Positions 21,364-28,819 of a stretch of 28,819 bases of DNA are shown here, piece by piece; the first letter of the stretch is position 1, and every line of letters begins with the position of its first letter. The translations under genes were made by a program, and so were the position numbers. The stretch comes from a virus. The stretch is taken from positions 1 through 28,819 of IMG/VR virus record IMGVR_UViG_3300049432_000206; one strand, written 5' to 3'. The notes under the pieces are model-generated. The model did not search any database and was not told the DNA's origin. It was given only the letters and a program-made list of their open reading frames with translations.

Positions 21364-21896
21364 TGCCCTTACTGCTCGACCCGCCCATCAGCAGCGAACG
21401 CCCGGTCACATGGGCGCAGGCAAAGGCTCACCTGCGACTCGATACCGATGACCAGCAGGCGTACGTCGAAAGTCTCATCGACGCCGCGGTCGACTACGCA
21501 CAGACCCGCCTGCACTCGACGCTGCTCGCGACCACGCTCACCCAGGCGTTCTACGAAAACGAATCTCTGCTCATCCTGCCGCGCGGGCCGGTCATCAGCG
21601 TGACCAGCGTGACCGACGCCAACGGCGCCGCGCTGGAATACACCCAAAGCCGCGTCGGGAGCTCCGACCGGTTAACGCTCACGTCATCGACCGGCGCGGC
21701 GCCGGTCACTGTCGTCTATCAGGCCGGCTACCCAACGGCCGCCGACATCCCAAAGAGCATCATTCACGCGATTTTGTGCCACGTCGGAACGCTCTTCGAA
21801 AACCGCGAGAGCGCGAGCGACAAGAACAAGATGCCCGTGCCGCACAGCCTCGACGCGTTCTACCGCCTCAAATCCCGATTCGCGGGGGTGGGCTGA
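21363..21896 (+). CDS. Head-tail connector protein (HK97 gp6 type)
   Basis: A 177-aa protein forming the ring below the portal. The helical start RPVTWAQAKAHLRLDTDDQQ, the AAVDYAQTRLHSTL helix, and the closing segments VTVVYQAGY, DIPKSIIHAILCHVGTLFEN match gp6-like connectors. Its ATG overlaps the previous stop by one base, and it overlaps the next gene by one base. Confidence 0.9.
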   Translation: MPLLLDPPISSERPVTWAQAKAHLRLDTDDQQAYVESLIDAAVDYAQTRLHSTLLATTLTQAFYENESLLILPRGPVISVTSVTDANGAALEYTQSRVGSSDRLTLTSSTGAAPVTVVYQAGYPTAADIPKSIIHAILCHVGTLFENRESASDKNKMPVPHSLDAFYRLKSRFAGVG

Positions 21897-22225
21897 TGGA
21901 AGCCGGAGAGCTGAGACATCGCGTCACGCTACTGCAGCCGTCGCGCACCACGAACGGCGCGGGCGAAACCAACGTCACCCGCACCGAGTTCCGGACCGTC
22001 TGGGCGAGCGTGGAGCCGTTGAAGGGCTGGCAGCTCGAGCGCGCGCGGCAGATCGGCATCAACACGAGCCACCGCGTGCGGATCCGCTACGTCGCCGAGG
22101 TCGCCGGCGATTGGCAGATCGGGTGGGATGGCCAGGTGCTCAACATCACCGGCATCGTCAACCCCGAAGGCCGCAACATCGAGCTGGAGCTGTCCTGCGA
22201 GCAGGAAGGGGTGTTAACCCCATGA
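21896..22225 (+). CDS. Head-tail adaptor (phage head closure protein, SPP1 gp16-like)
   Basis: A 109-aa head closure protein. The start GELRHRVTLLQPSRTTNGAG, FRTVWASVEPLKGWQLERAR, HRVRIRYVAEV and the closing NITGIVNPEGRNIELELSCE follow the family in order. Stop and start overlap with both neighbours. Confidence 0.92.
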   Translation: MEAGELRHRVTLLQPSRTTNGAGETNVTRTEFRTVWASVEPLKGWQLERARQIGINTSHRVRIRYVAEVAGDWQIGWDGQVLNITGIVNPEGRNIELELSCEQEGVLTP

Positions 22226-22653
22226 GCATGAAGATGAAGGGCTTCGATTCGCTGCTGAAAAAGCTGTACGGGCTCGAGAAGAAGGGCGCGGGGTCGGCCA
22301 TGCGCAAGGCGATGCGTGCGGGTACCAGCGTGCTGCTCAAAGCGGTGAAGGCCGCGACGCCAAAGGACGAGGGACTTCTGCGGAAGATGCAGGCCAGCAA
22401 GGTCTACGGCCGCGGCCTGTCGCTCGCCGGGCTCGTCGGCGCCGACGTGGACAAGCTGGAGGCCGCCGGCGCCGCCGGAACCCGCCCGAGCAACATCGAT
22501 TGGCTTGTTGAGCAGGGCCACGTCACCCCGGGCGGTAAGTTCGTCCCGCCGTCGGGATACATGCGTCGCGCCGCCGACACCGCCATGCCCGCCGCCGAGG
22601 CGGCGTACATCAATCGGCTCCGCGCGGAGATCGATCGGGAGGCGGCGCGATGA
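22222..22653 (+). CDS. HK97 gp10-like head-tail joining protein
   Basis: A 143-aa tail-neck component. MKMKGFDSLLKKLYGLEKKG, the helix AMRKAMRAGTSVLLKAVKAA with TPKDEGLLRKM, and the later DWLVEQGHV and MRRAADTAMPAAEAAYINRL are the conserved parts of the family. ATGA overlap with the adaptor stop. Confidence 0.9.
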   Translation: MSMKMKGFDSLLKKLYGLEKKGAGSAMRKAMRAGTSVLLKAVKAATPKDEGLLRKMQASKVYGRGLSLAGLVGADVDKLEAAGAAGTRPSNIDWLVEQGHVTPGGKFVPPSGYMRRAADTAMPAAEAAYINRLRAEIDREAAR

Positions 22654-23060
22654 TCGATACCGCGATCACCACACTGCTCAAGGCAAATGCCGGCGTCGGC
22701 GATCGCGTCTATTCCGGCGGCGAGGTGGTCGAAGTCACGCGCGACCTGCCAAAAGTCGTTTACACGTTCATCCCCGCCGGCTCGCGGCTCTACACCGACG
22801 ATGGCAACGCGGGGCTCGTCAAAGGGCGCTATCAGCTCGACGTCTTCGCCGCTCGACCCAGCGCAGCGCGTGCGATCGCGGACACGATCCGCGTCGCGCT
22901 CGACGGCTACAGCGGGACCAGCGACGGAACCAAAATAGACCGCATCTACTTCCCAGACGGTGAGCAGATGCAGAAGGCAGAGCAGCCCGTGGGCCAGAGC
23001 GCCACCGCGGCCCGCTACACGCAGGACATGCTCGTCGATTATCGCGAGCGAATTACCTAG
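22650..23060 (+). CDS. Tail terminator/completion protein (DUF3168-like)
   Basis: A 136-aa protein that caps the tail at the head-proximal end. It has the expected short helix IDTAITTLLKANAGVGDRVY, the strand PKVVYTFI, GRYQLDVFAARPSAARAIAD, VALDGYSG and the final RYTQDMLVDYRERI. It overlaps the gp10-like gene by ATGA and is followed by the tail tube gene. Confidence 0.88.
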   Translation: MIDTAITTLLKANAGVGDRVYSGGEVVEVTRDLPKVVYTFIPAGSRLYTDDGNAGLVKGRYQLDVFAARPSAARAIADTIRVALDGYSGTSDGTKIDRIYFPDGEQMQKAEQPVGQSATAARYTQDMLVDYRERIT

Positions 23061-23069
23061 GAGATCACC

Positions 23070-23525
23070 ATGGCGTTCAATCGCGACGAAGTCATCATCA
23101 GCCACGGCAAGCGGCTCGCGTACTGCGACACGATCAACGGCACGTACGTCAACGTGTTCGGCACCATCGACGTGAGCCTGCCCGAGCGCGAGCTTGGCGC
23201 GGCGGAAATCACCAACGACGACAGCGCCGACTTCCACAAGGACTACAACCCGGGGATGTACGATCCGGGCACCGCGCCCTTCAGCTACCGCTACACCAGA
23301 AGCCAATTCACCGCGCTGGAGACGATCTACCAGCTCGCCACCGTCGCCGCGACACGCGCGAACGCGACGAAGTTCTGGAAAGTGACCATCCCCGACGGCA
23401 GCACCGCAATCTTCAAAGGCTTCATCACGGCGCACAACCTGCCCATGGAAGGCAGCGAAGACAGCCCTGTCGTGGAAGGTGAACTGCAGGTGTGCGGGAA
23501 GATCGCGTGGGTCGCCGCGTCGTAG
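23070..23525 (+). CDS. Major tail (tube) protein
   Basis: A 151-aa tube subunit. A beta-rich sequence with GTIDVSLPERELGAAEITND, the segment PFSYRYTRSQFTALETIYQL, KFWKVTIPDGSTAIFKGFIT and VVEGELQVCGKIAW fits the tail tube fold of long non-contractile tails. The position after the tail terminator and before the assembly chaperones agrees. TAGGAG lies 6 bases before the ATG. No sheath gene is found nearby, so the tail is probably non-contractile. Confidence 0.9.
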   Translation: MAFNRDEVIISHGKRLAYCDTINGTYVNVFGTIDVSLPERELGAAEITNDDSADFHKDYNPGMYDPGTAPFSYRYTRSQFTALETIYQLATVAATRANATKFWKVTIPDGSTAIFKGFITAHNLPMEGSEDSPVVEGELQVCGKIAWVAAS

Positions 23526-23541
23526 GCATGGGAATCGTGTC

Positions 23542-23814
23542 ATGCAGCAAGAGTCAGAGCAGATCGAAGCCGTTTCGCGCCGAGCAGACCTGGAGCTCAC
23601 GGCCGTGGCACAGACCGCCGCGCTCGAGCAGTTCCGCGTCAGATTTCTCGGCGCAAATGGCGAGATCAAGCGTCTGCTGAATCTGCTGAGCAACGTGCCG
23701 CGCGACCAGAAGTCGCGGCTCGCCGGAATGATCAACGCAGTCAGAAATCAGGTGTCCAGCGCGTTCGAAGCCAAAAAACGAACGCTCAATTCGTCCCCGA
23801 ACCCCATCAGATGA
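23542..23814 (+). CDS. Stand-alone PheS N-terminal arm-like protein
   Basis: A 90-aa protein that strongly resembles the N-terminal coiled-coil tRNA-binding arm of the phenylalanyl-tRNA synthetase alpha chain (Phe_tRNA-synt_N). The signature runs ALEQFRVRFLGANGEIKRLL (27-46), NVPRDQKSR (51-59) and INAVRNQVSSAFEAKKRTL (64-82). E. coli PheS (recalled) reads ALDNVRVEYLGKKG, LPPEERPAAG, INEAKEQVQQALNARKAEL at the same places. The catalytic domain is absent. In PheS this arm contacts tRNA(Phe). Here it sits between the tail tube and tail chaperone genes. It may bind tRNA or simply be a recruited coiled coil. The ATG has only a weak upstream ribosome site. Confidence 0.75.
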   Translation: MQQESEQIEAVSRRADLELTAVAQTAALEQFRVRFLGANGEIKRLLNLLSNVPRDQKSRLAGMINAVRNQVSSAFEAKKRTLNSSPNPIR

Positions 23815-23824
23815 AAGGTACGCC

Positions 23825-24061
23825 ATGAACTGGAAAGTGACAGGAAAACGGCCAAGCAAGCGAGACGCCAACGCCACCGCCGGCGGAGAGCTCACCATCG
23901 TCGGCGGGCCCGATACGGAAGAAGAGCTGCGCGAGCTGGTGAAGGGCTCGCACCCGGACTTTCAAATCGAGAAGGTCACGCCGCTCGCGCCGGAACTGAA
24001 GGCGCCACCGGCGACCGCAGCGGCGCAGGCGAACCGCGCCGAACGCGCTGCCAGCAAATAG
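23825..24061 (+). CDS. Small tail-region protein, unknown
   Basis: A 78-aa protein beginning MNWKVTGKRPSKRDANATAG, with GGELTIVGGPDTEEELREL and HPDFQIEKVTPLAPELK, then an Ala-rich tail. A short beta-alpha-beta unit, perhaps 10-52, is visible but no family is recognised. GAAAGG lies 6 bases before the ATG. It is in the tail operon. Confidence 0.65.
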   Translation: MNWKVTGKRPSKRDANATAGGELTIVGGPDTEEELRELVKGSHPDFQIEKVTPLAPELKAPPATAAAQANRAERAASK

Positions 24062-24121
24062 CAGCGCTGGCTTACTTGGCTCAGCAAGCGAACAAACTCT
24101 CAGCACTGAAAGGAAAGCGTT

Positions 24122-24367
24122 ATGCACTATCGAAACGGACGTGAAGCGAAAAACGGGGACAAGATCGTGAAGCTGGATGGAAACGGGAACGTGGTTGCCG
24201 TTGGCGTCCTCCACAGCGCGGTCCCCGGCAACGACTACTGCAACGGCGGCATCGCGCCCATTCAGTCGCCGACAGACTACGCCTGCATGGTCGATTGCCT
24301 CCACGTTGAGGACGTCGCCGCAGTGCTCGCGGAAAAGGGCCTCGAAAAACGCCCGGCCGGGAAATGA
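24122..24367 (+). CDS. Small tail-region protein, unknown
   Basis: An 81-aa protein: MHYRNGREAKNGDKIVKLDG, then NVVAVGVLHSAVPGNDYCNG, CMVDCLHVEDVAAVLAEKGL. The start reads like a small SH3-like barrel (NGREAKNGDKIV), a type seen in several phage-encoded short proteins. Three cysteines (39, 54, 58) are present. GGAAAG lies 5 bases before the ATG. Function is not known. Confidence 0.65.
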   Translation: MHYRNGREAKNGDKIVKLDGNGNVVAVGVLHSAVPGNDYCNGGIAPIQSPTDYACMVDCLHVEDVAAVLAEKGLEKRPAGK

Positions 24368-24451
24368 AACCAGCACGCGCGATCGGCCAAGTAGGCCGGT
24401 GACTAGATCAACGCGGCTGGGACGACACCGCCGCTAGAACAAGGAAAGCAT

Positions 24452-24772
24452 ATGGACCGCGAATCATTTCTGGCCAAGCCGGAGACGCCCAAGACGATCG
24501 CCATCACGCTCGACGACGGCCGCACTGTGACGGCTCGCAAGCTGACCCAGGCGGAGGTCGAGACGATCAAGCGAAAGTACGCCACTGAAGCGGCCGCGCT
24601 CGAGGGCTTCCGGTTCATCGTCTCGCGCTGTGTGGTCAATGACGAGGGCCAACGCGTGTTCAAGGACGAGGACCACGCCAAGCTGCTGGAGGTCGACTTC
24701 GACGTGGTTCAGCAGATCGCGTCCGAAGTGGTCGAGTTTTCCGGGCTGAATCGCAACGCAAAAAAAGCTTAG
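24452..24772 (+). CDS. Tail assembly chaperone (gpG-like)
   Basis: A 106-aa chaperone product that coats the tape measure during tail assembly. It begins MDRESFLAKPETPKTIAITL and has a TARKLTQAEVETIKRKYATE helix. Between the tail tube and tape measure genes, it is the upstream half of the usual pair. It ends ...NAKKA with the codons GCA AAA AAA GCT TAG, giving a slippery stretch of seven A just before the stop. A -1 shift there produces the longer partner listed separately. AAGGAAAG lies 4-9 bases before the ATG. Confidence 0.88.
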   Translation: MDRESFLAKPETPKTIAITLDDGRTVTARKLTQAEVETIKRKYATEAAALEGFRFIVSRCVVNDEGQRVFKDEDHAKLLEVDFDVVQQIASEVVEFSGLNRNAKKA

Positions 24773-25119
24773 CGCGGCTGCGCACCGACGCCGGCCGAAG
24801 GGAGGCCCTACGCGTCGCGCTGGCTTTTCGGCGTCCGGATGTTGAGCAGTTTCTGGGGGAGATCGACCACGAGCAGTACTGCGAATGGTGCGATTTCTTG
24901 GCGCTGGAGCCTGAGGGATGGCAGGCGCTGCGGATCGTTACGACGCGACTCAGCTACATCATCGCGCAGTCACAGCGAAAGAAGCGCCTGCGCGAGCGCG
25001 ATTTTGACGTGCGAATCGGCGGCAACATCCAGAGCCCGGAAACGGAAAAAGCCCAGTGGGAAGCGTTGAGCGTGCGACAAGAGATCGCCGCCGACCTCGA
25101 GGAACAATCACATGGCTAA
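24452..25119 (+). CDS. Tail assembly chaperone fusion by -1 frameshift (gpGT-like)
   Basis: The -1 frame stays open from the slippery heptamer A AAA AAA (24760-24766) to the stop at 25117-25119. The inferred product joins 24452-24766 to 24766-25119 and has 222 residues. The -1 part reads SLARLRTDAGRREAL, then FRRPDVEQFLGEIDHEQYCE, WCDFLALEPEGW and RLSYIIAQSQRKKR, the pattern I know for the T domain of G-T proteins (a PDV-x-x-[FM]L-x-EI-x-x-E-Q-[FY]-x-EW motif). A GC-rich stretch with short stems follows the heptamer (24773-24805). The stop overlaps the tape measure start. The frame has no ATG or good start of its own, which supports frameshifting. Confidence 0.85.
24760..24766 (+). promoter_or_regulatory. 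-1 frameshift slippery site AAAAAAA
   Basis: A AAA AAA lies in the correct register (X XXY YYZ) three bases before the 0-frame stop (TAG 24770-24772). Poly-A heptamers are among the efficient bacterial -1 shift sites. Confidence 0.85.
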
Positions 25120-27223
25120 GAGAATCTCCAGTCTGTCGGTAGTGCTGGGCGCGACGGTGAAGCCGTTCGTCTCCGCGTTCAGTGGCGCCAAAGCCACCAT
25201 CACCGGCTTTGTCGGCACCCTGAAATCCGCCGGTGCATCGATCCTGAAGTTCACCGGCATCGCCGGCGGGCTTGGCGCCGTGTTTGGCGCGCTCAAGGGC
25301 GCCGCCAGCGGCATTACCCTCGCCGCGGAGCTGGAGCAGGTGGGCGTCGCGTTCGAGACGATGCTCGGCTCAGCCAGTGCCGCGAAGGCGTTGATGGATG
25401 AGCTCACGACGTTCAGCGCCGCCACGCCGTTTGAGTTCCCCGAGATTGCCGCCAGCGCGAAGAAGCTGCTCGCGTTCGGCGTCGGCGCGAAGGATATGAC
25501 CGGCAAGCTCACGATGCTGGGCGACATCGCGGCCGGCATCGGTGCGCCGCTGGAAGACATCGCCGCCATCTACGGCAAGATTAAGAGCCGCGGCCAGCTC
25601 ACCGGCGAAACCCTGAACCAAATGGCGGAGCGCGGCATCCCGATCTATCGCGCCCTTGCGAAGCAAATGGGGGTCGCCGAAACGGAAGTCGCCGGGCTGG
25701 TGACGAAGGGCGCGATCGGATTCAAGGACGTCGACGCCGCGCTGGCGGGGCTCAGCGGAACCGGCGGGCAATTCGCCGGCATGATGGCGAAGCAGTCGCA
25801 AACGATGGCAGGGCTGTGGTCGACGCTCACGGACACCATCGGGCTCACCATGGCCGGGCTGGTGACGACGCTGGTTGAAGCGTTCGGCCTGCGCGACGCG
25901 ATGAAGGCGCTCACCGCGGGGCTCGGCAGAATCGGCAGCACGCTCACCGGCGCCGTGAAGAGTTATGCGCCGATCGTGGTCGGATGGATGAAATCCGCAT
26001 GGTCGGTGATCACGAGCACCTGGACCAACATCGTCGCGTTCGTGGCGCCGATCATCACTTCGCTCGTCAACATTGTCGCCAAAACATGGCAATCGAACGT
26101 GTCGACCACCGCGGCGCTGCTGTCCGGTCTCTGGAGCATCGTCAAAGGGGTGTTCACGTTCGTACGCGACATCGTCGTCAGTGTCGCCACGGGGCTCGTC
26201 ACAGCGTGGAACTGGGCGATGAACGCGTTGGGGCTGGAAAGCCTCACCACCGCATCAACTGTCGGCGGCGCTTTTCAAGGGCTGGTGGAGTGGGCGCATT
26301 GGCTGCAGCGCGGCATCGCCACCGCGTTCGCCGTCATGGGCTACACGCTGCAAAACTGGCGGCTCGCGCTCGACATCGCGGTCACGCAAGCCACGCTCGG
26401 CATCGTCACGTTTGCCAACCAGGTGACGTACTTTTTCGGGGAGGTCATCCCCGCGATCGTGCGATGGCTCGCGCAGAACTGGCAGAAAATCCTCGTCGAC
26501 ATGGCGATGCTCACCGGGACGATCTTCAAGAACATCGCGACCAACATCGTTTCGATCGTCTCAAACATCCCCGGCCTCATCAGCGGATCCGTCAGCTTCT
26601 CCGATCTATGGACGCCGCTGACCGATGGCTTTGAAGCGACGCTGTCAGAACTTCCGCAGATCATCGATCGCCAGGCCGGCCCGATGGAAGCCGCGCTCGC
26701 GCAGAATTTGGCGGGCTTAAAGAGCGAATACGCCACGGGCCTGAGTGACATGCTCAAGGCGCAGGACAAGACCGCGAAGGACGCGGTAAACACCGTCGCC
26801 GGCATGTTCAGCACAATCTCAGGCGCGATCGTCCCCCCGGTCATCCCGACGCCAGAAATGCCGCCCGTCCAAATGGTCGTCGAAGCCGACACCAGCGCCG
26901 TGAAAGCTGTCGGCGACGCCGCCAAGGAATCGTCTGACCAGCTCAAGGCCATGTTCGCGGGATCGGCCGAGGCTCAGCAGGCCAAATACGCCGCGAAATT
27001 CGCGTCGATGGTGATGCCAATGAACCGCGGCGCCGCCAGCGTCAGCGGCGCGGCGGCAACGCCCGTCGCCGCATCCGCATCAAGGGGGATGCGCGACACC
27101 GGTGGCGAAAAGCAACTGCTGGAGCAGATCGCGGCCGAGAGCAAAGAGCAAAACAACGTCCTGCGCGACATCCTCGAAGCCACCGAGAATCAAGCCAACG
27201 GCCTCGAAGAGGCGGAGCTGTAG
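25112..27223 (+). CDS. Tape measure protein
   Basis: A 703-aa protein that sets tail length. The N-terminal part has the tape-measure signature: AAELEQVGVAFETMLGSASA, FSAATPFEFPEIAASAKKLL, GKIKSRGQLTGETLNQMAER, GIPIYRAL. Several hydrophobic segments (about 295-350 and 400-480) match the membrane-inserting part of such proteins. The end is helical (LLEQIAAESKEQNNVLRDIL). At about 1.5 angstroms per residue a tail of roughly 105 nm would be expected (a rule of thumb, not measured here). GAGGA lies 8 bases before the ATG, which overlaps the chaperone stop. Confidence 0.95.
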   Translation: MAKRISSLSVVLGATVKPFVSAFSGAKATITGFVGTLKSAGASILKFTGIAGGLGAVFGALKGAASGITLAAELEQVGVAFETMLGSASAAKALMDELTTFSAATPFEFPEIAASAKKLLAFGVGAKDMTGKLTMLGDIAAGIGAPLEDIAAIYGKIKSRGQLTGETLNQMAERGIPIYRALAKQMGVAETEVAGLVTKGAIGFKDVDAALAGLSGTGGQFAGMMAKQSQTMAGLWSTLTDTIGLTMAGLVTTLVEAFGLRDAMKALTAGLGRIGSTLTGAVKSYAPIVVGWMKSAWSVITSTWTNIVAFVAPIITSLVNIVAKTWQSNVSTTAALLSGLWSIVKGVFTFVRDIVVSVATGLVTAWNWAMNALGLESLTTASTVGGAFQGLVEWAHWLQRGIATAFAVMGYTLQNWRLALDIAVTQATLGIVTFANQVTYFFGEVIPAIVRWLAQNWQKILVDMAMLTGTIFKNIATNIVSIVSNIPGLISGSVSFSDLWTPLTDGFEATLSELPQIIDRQAGPMEAALAQNLAGLKSEYATGLSDMLKAQDKTAKDAVNTVAGMFSTISGAIVPPVIPTPEMPPVQMVVEADTSAVKAVGDAAKESSDQLKAMFAGSAEAQQAKYAAKFASMVMPMNRGAASVSGAAATPVAASASRGMRDTGGEKQLLEQIAAESKEQNNVLRDILEATENQANGLEEAEL

Positions 27224-27226
27224 CCA

Positions 27227-28126
27227 ATGGGTCTTCTCGTCAAGGAAATCACCAAGCGCGGCGGCGGGAGCAGCAGCCGCTCGACCACGGGCCGCAAAGC
27301 CAAACGCAAGTTCCGCGCCACCTACGACGCCACCACGCCGCCCGCGAGCCTGGCAGCGGTCGAGACGGCAAACGACGGCACCACCGCCATCCCAGCGCTG
27401 TACGCTGAGCTGCCCGCCGACCCGTCGCGAGTCGTCACCGACATAAGCGTCGACCCGGAGGGCAACACCGGTCTGGTTTTCATCGTCGAAGTCACCTACA
27501 CCACGCTCGACCCCAGCGAGTTCAATAACGACAACCCGCTCACCGATCCGGTCGATTACGACTGGGATTTTTCGGCCAGCTCACAGCCGTATTTCATAGA
27601 CGAGACGCCGACGACACCGCTTCTGGGCACCAACTCCGCCGGCGAGCCGTATGAGAATTTCCTCGAGCGCGAGGTTGGCGAAATCAGCGTCACCGTCGCC
27701 GACAACATCGTGCCCAGCGCGTGGGATCCGAGCGTTGCCGCGGTGTACATGGCCGACCCCTCGACCGCGCTCAACAACGCATCAATGACCATCGACGGAA
27801 AAAGCATCAGCGCCGGGCAAGCTCGAATGGGCGGCATCAAGTGCAGCGGCATCAAGGAGCGCAACGGTGTCGACTATCGCACCCGAACCATCGTCCTGAA
27901 GCTGCGCGCGAACTGGGATCAAGTGGTCGAAGATCGCGGCTATCACTTCAAGCTGGCGTCGGGGAAGTTGTCGGAGATCGTAAAAGGAAAACCACCGGTG
28001 AAGCCGGATAAGCCGTGGCCCCTCGACGGCGCCGGCAACGCGATGTTTGCCGCGACGAGCACACCCGCGACCCGGACACACAAGCCGTACCCCCGCAAGG
28101 ATTTCGGCATCTGGGGTATCACGTAA
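27227..28126 (+). CDS. Distal tail or baseplate protein, unknown family
   Basis: A 299-aa beta-rich protein. It begins with a basic segment (GRKAKRKFRATYDATTPPAS), then VVTDISVDPEGNTGLVFIVE, YDWDFSASSQPYFIDETPTT, VGEISVTVADNIVPSAWDPS, and ends in a Pro/Lys tail (PPVKPDKPWPLDGAGNAMFA). Its position right after the tape measure is that of distal tail proteins in siphoviruses, but no motif names the family. It starts 3 bases after the tape measure stop and ends directly at the next ATG. Confidence 0.75.
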   Translation: MGLLVKEITKRGGGSSSRSTTGRKAKRKFRATYDATTPPASLAAVETANDGTTAIPALYAELPADPSRVVTDISVDPEGNTGLVFIVEVTYTTLDPSEFNNDNPLTDPVDYDWDFSASSQPYFIDETPTTPLLGTNSAGEPYENFLEREVGEISVTVADNIVPSAWDPSVAAVYMADPSTALNNASMTIDGKSISAGQARMGGIKCSGIKERNGVDYRTRTIVLKLRANWDQVVEDRGYHFKLASGKLSEIVKGKPPVKPDKPWPLDGAGNAMFAATSTPATRTHKPYPRKDFGIWGIT

Positions 28127-28819
28127 ATGGCAAAGCGACTCTTCGGACTCACCGCTAATCAGGCGCAGCGCGTCGGGCGGGTAGTCGACGACTTCGAGCA
28201 CAATCTGCCGCCGGCGGGAGCCCAGACCAGCGGCACGAGCAAGCCATCGCCGTCGTTTTGGGCGCAGCTCACAGGCGGAGCCCCCGCCAATGCAGGTCGG
28301 TATAGCTGGAAGAAGCAAATCTTCGACGGCTTCGCATTTATCGACCCCGATCCTGTCGAAGTGGAGACGGCCTTCACCGCGATTGAGGTCAACGCCCTCA
28401 ACGGATTGACCGATAGATATGTTCGCCTCACGTTCAACGGCTATGACGGAAGCGACCCGCCCAAGCCCCTGTACACCTTCAGCGCAACGCCATCGCCCGT
28501 ACTGTTTGCCGTGAAGGTCGCGCAAGTAGGTGGCGCCAACGGCACCGGGACGACAGCGGCGACTTATACCTACGACCTCAGGGACGTTCGCACGAACAAC
28601 GTCATCGGAAGCGCCGTCGCCCTGGCCCGTCCCCGTGCGAATGGAGCCGTGACCGTTGGCTCGACCTATGGCACCGCGTTCTACGATGGATTGACGATCA
28701 AGCTGTGGGACGCGGGCGAAATCCCCGCGACGGGCGATCTTGGCAGCAACACGTACGAGGTGAAGCAGATGACCAGCTCGTCTGCCGCCGCGTGGGACTT
28801 GATCAGGGCGGGGCCGTGA
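28127..28819 (+). CDS. Tail-tip structural protein, unknown family
   Basis: A 230-aa protein ending at the last base of the window. The N-terminal helix (NQAQRVGRVVDDFEHNLPPA) is followed by small beta domains. FWAQLTGGAPANAGRYSWKK with FAFIDPDPVEVE and AIEVNALNGLT occurs commonly in small phage tail proteins, as does the later YEVKQMTSSSAAAWDLIRAG. It follows the previous gene without a gap (TAA-ATG). More tail genes presumably lie to the right. Confidence 0.75.
   Translation: MAKRLFGLTANQAQRVGRVVDDFEHNLPPAGAQTSGTSKPSPSFWAQLTGGAPANAGRYSWKKQIFDGFAFIDPDPVEVETAFTAIEVNALNGLTDRYVRLTFNGYDGSDPPKPLYTFSATPSPVLFAVKVAQVGGANGTGTTAATYTYDLRDVRTNNVIGSAVALARPRANGAVTVGSTYGTAFYDGLTIKLWDAGEIPATGDLGSNTYEVKQMTSSSAAAWDLIRAGP

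Noticed and set aside
22404-23735. Long minus-strand frame of 443 aa opposite head-tail genes
   Set aside because: It is the antisense shadow of five well-supported + strand genes; high GC leaves long open antisense frames.
24384-24398. CGGCC-AAGTA-GGCCG hairpin before the tail chaperone gene
   Set aside because: Only a 5-bp stem with no T-run; too weak in GC-rich DNA to call a terminator or regulator.
24898-25119. Separate 73-aa gene starting at TTG 24898
   Set aside because: The frame is open back to the AAAAAAA slip site and there is no Shine-Dalgarno; it is better explained as the T part of a frameshifted chaperone.
1-28819. tRNA genes or attachment-site duplications
   Set aside because: I saw no cloverleaf-like tRNA sequence, and direct att repeats cannot be judged because the window starts inside the phage at int and the other end is not included.

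Overview
The window is the left and central part of a tailed temperate phage or prophage of the HK97-fold, long-tailed (siphovirus-like) kind. It is GC-rich and nearly every gene lies on the + strand. A planctomycete host is likely. The evidence is a DUF1580-like regulator, an integrase of the type with a long insert in its catalytic domain, and a capsid protein starting with a signal-like 'NRRSLFSAAFLPMLALG' segment. This host call is an inference from protein style, not a database match. The window begins at the first base of the integrase and ends at the last base of a tail gene, so attachment sites and the rest of the tail and host-lysis genes may lie outside.

Layout. 1-1506: tyrosine integrase and a convergent excisionase-like gene. 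1507-1685: divergent promoter region. 1686-3070: two early genes of unknown function; the second contains an internal duplication. 3071-3482: non-coding region with a 13-bp perfect inverted repeat and a cluster of GGGTATGCGC-type repeats. 3483-6356: a cluster of small or large winged-helix/HTH proteins, including a hairpin that buries a ribosome binding site. 6379-8389: replication module, an O-like initiator with a lambda-like array of 23-bp iterons inside its own coding sequence, followed by a DnaC/IstB-type helicase loader. 8386-8681: a 22-codon micro-ORF coupled to a zinc-ribbon gene. 8735-10951: an envelope group (lipoprotein with C-terminal membrane segment, two-helix membrane protein, secreted beta-helix protein). 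11065-15324: PLD-like protein, terminase small subunit, 44-aa ORF, HNH nuclease, glycosyltransferase-like protein, terminase large subunit. 15338-18931: portal, prohead protease, major capsid protein. 19022-23060: small head protein, fibre-like and Ig-like proteins, connector, adaptor, gp10-like and tail terminator proteins. 23070-28819: tail tube, a stand-alone copy of the PheS tRNA-binding arm, small proteins, tail assembly chaperone with a -1 frameshift, tape measure, and two distal tail proteins.

How it works together. The shared GGGTAYGCGC core in the early intergenic array (3304-3460) and in the iterons of the O-like gene (6842-6930) suggests one DNA-binding protein may act at both places, linking replication initiation to control of the early operon. 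Two near-identical promoter-like elements (8682-8727 and 16842-16887) each end 6-7 bases before a start codon, so the envelope group and the capsid group may be made from leaderless mRNAs and may be co-regulated. The most unusual protein is the 90-aa PheS-arm-like product in the tail operon; the most unusual placement is the glycosyltransferase-like gene between HNH and terminase.
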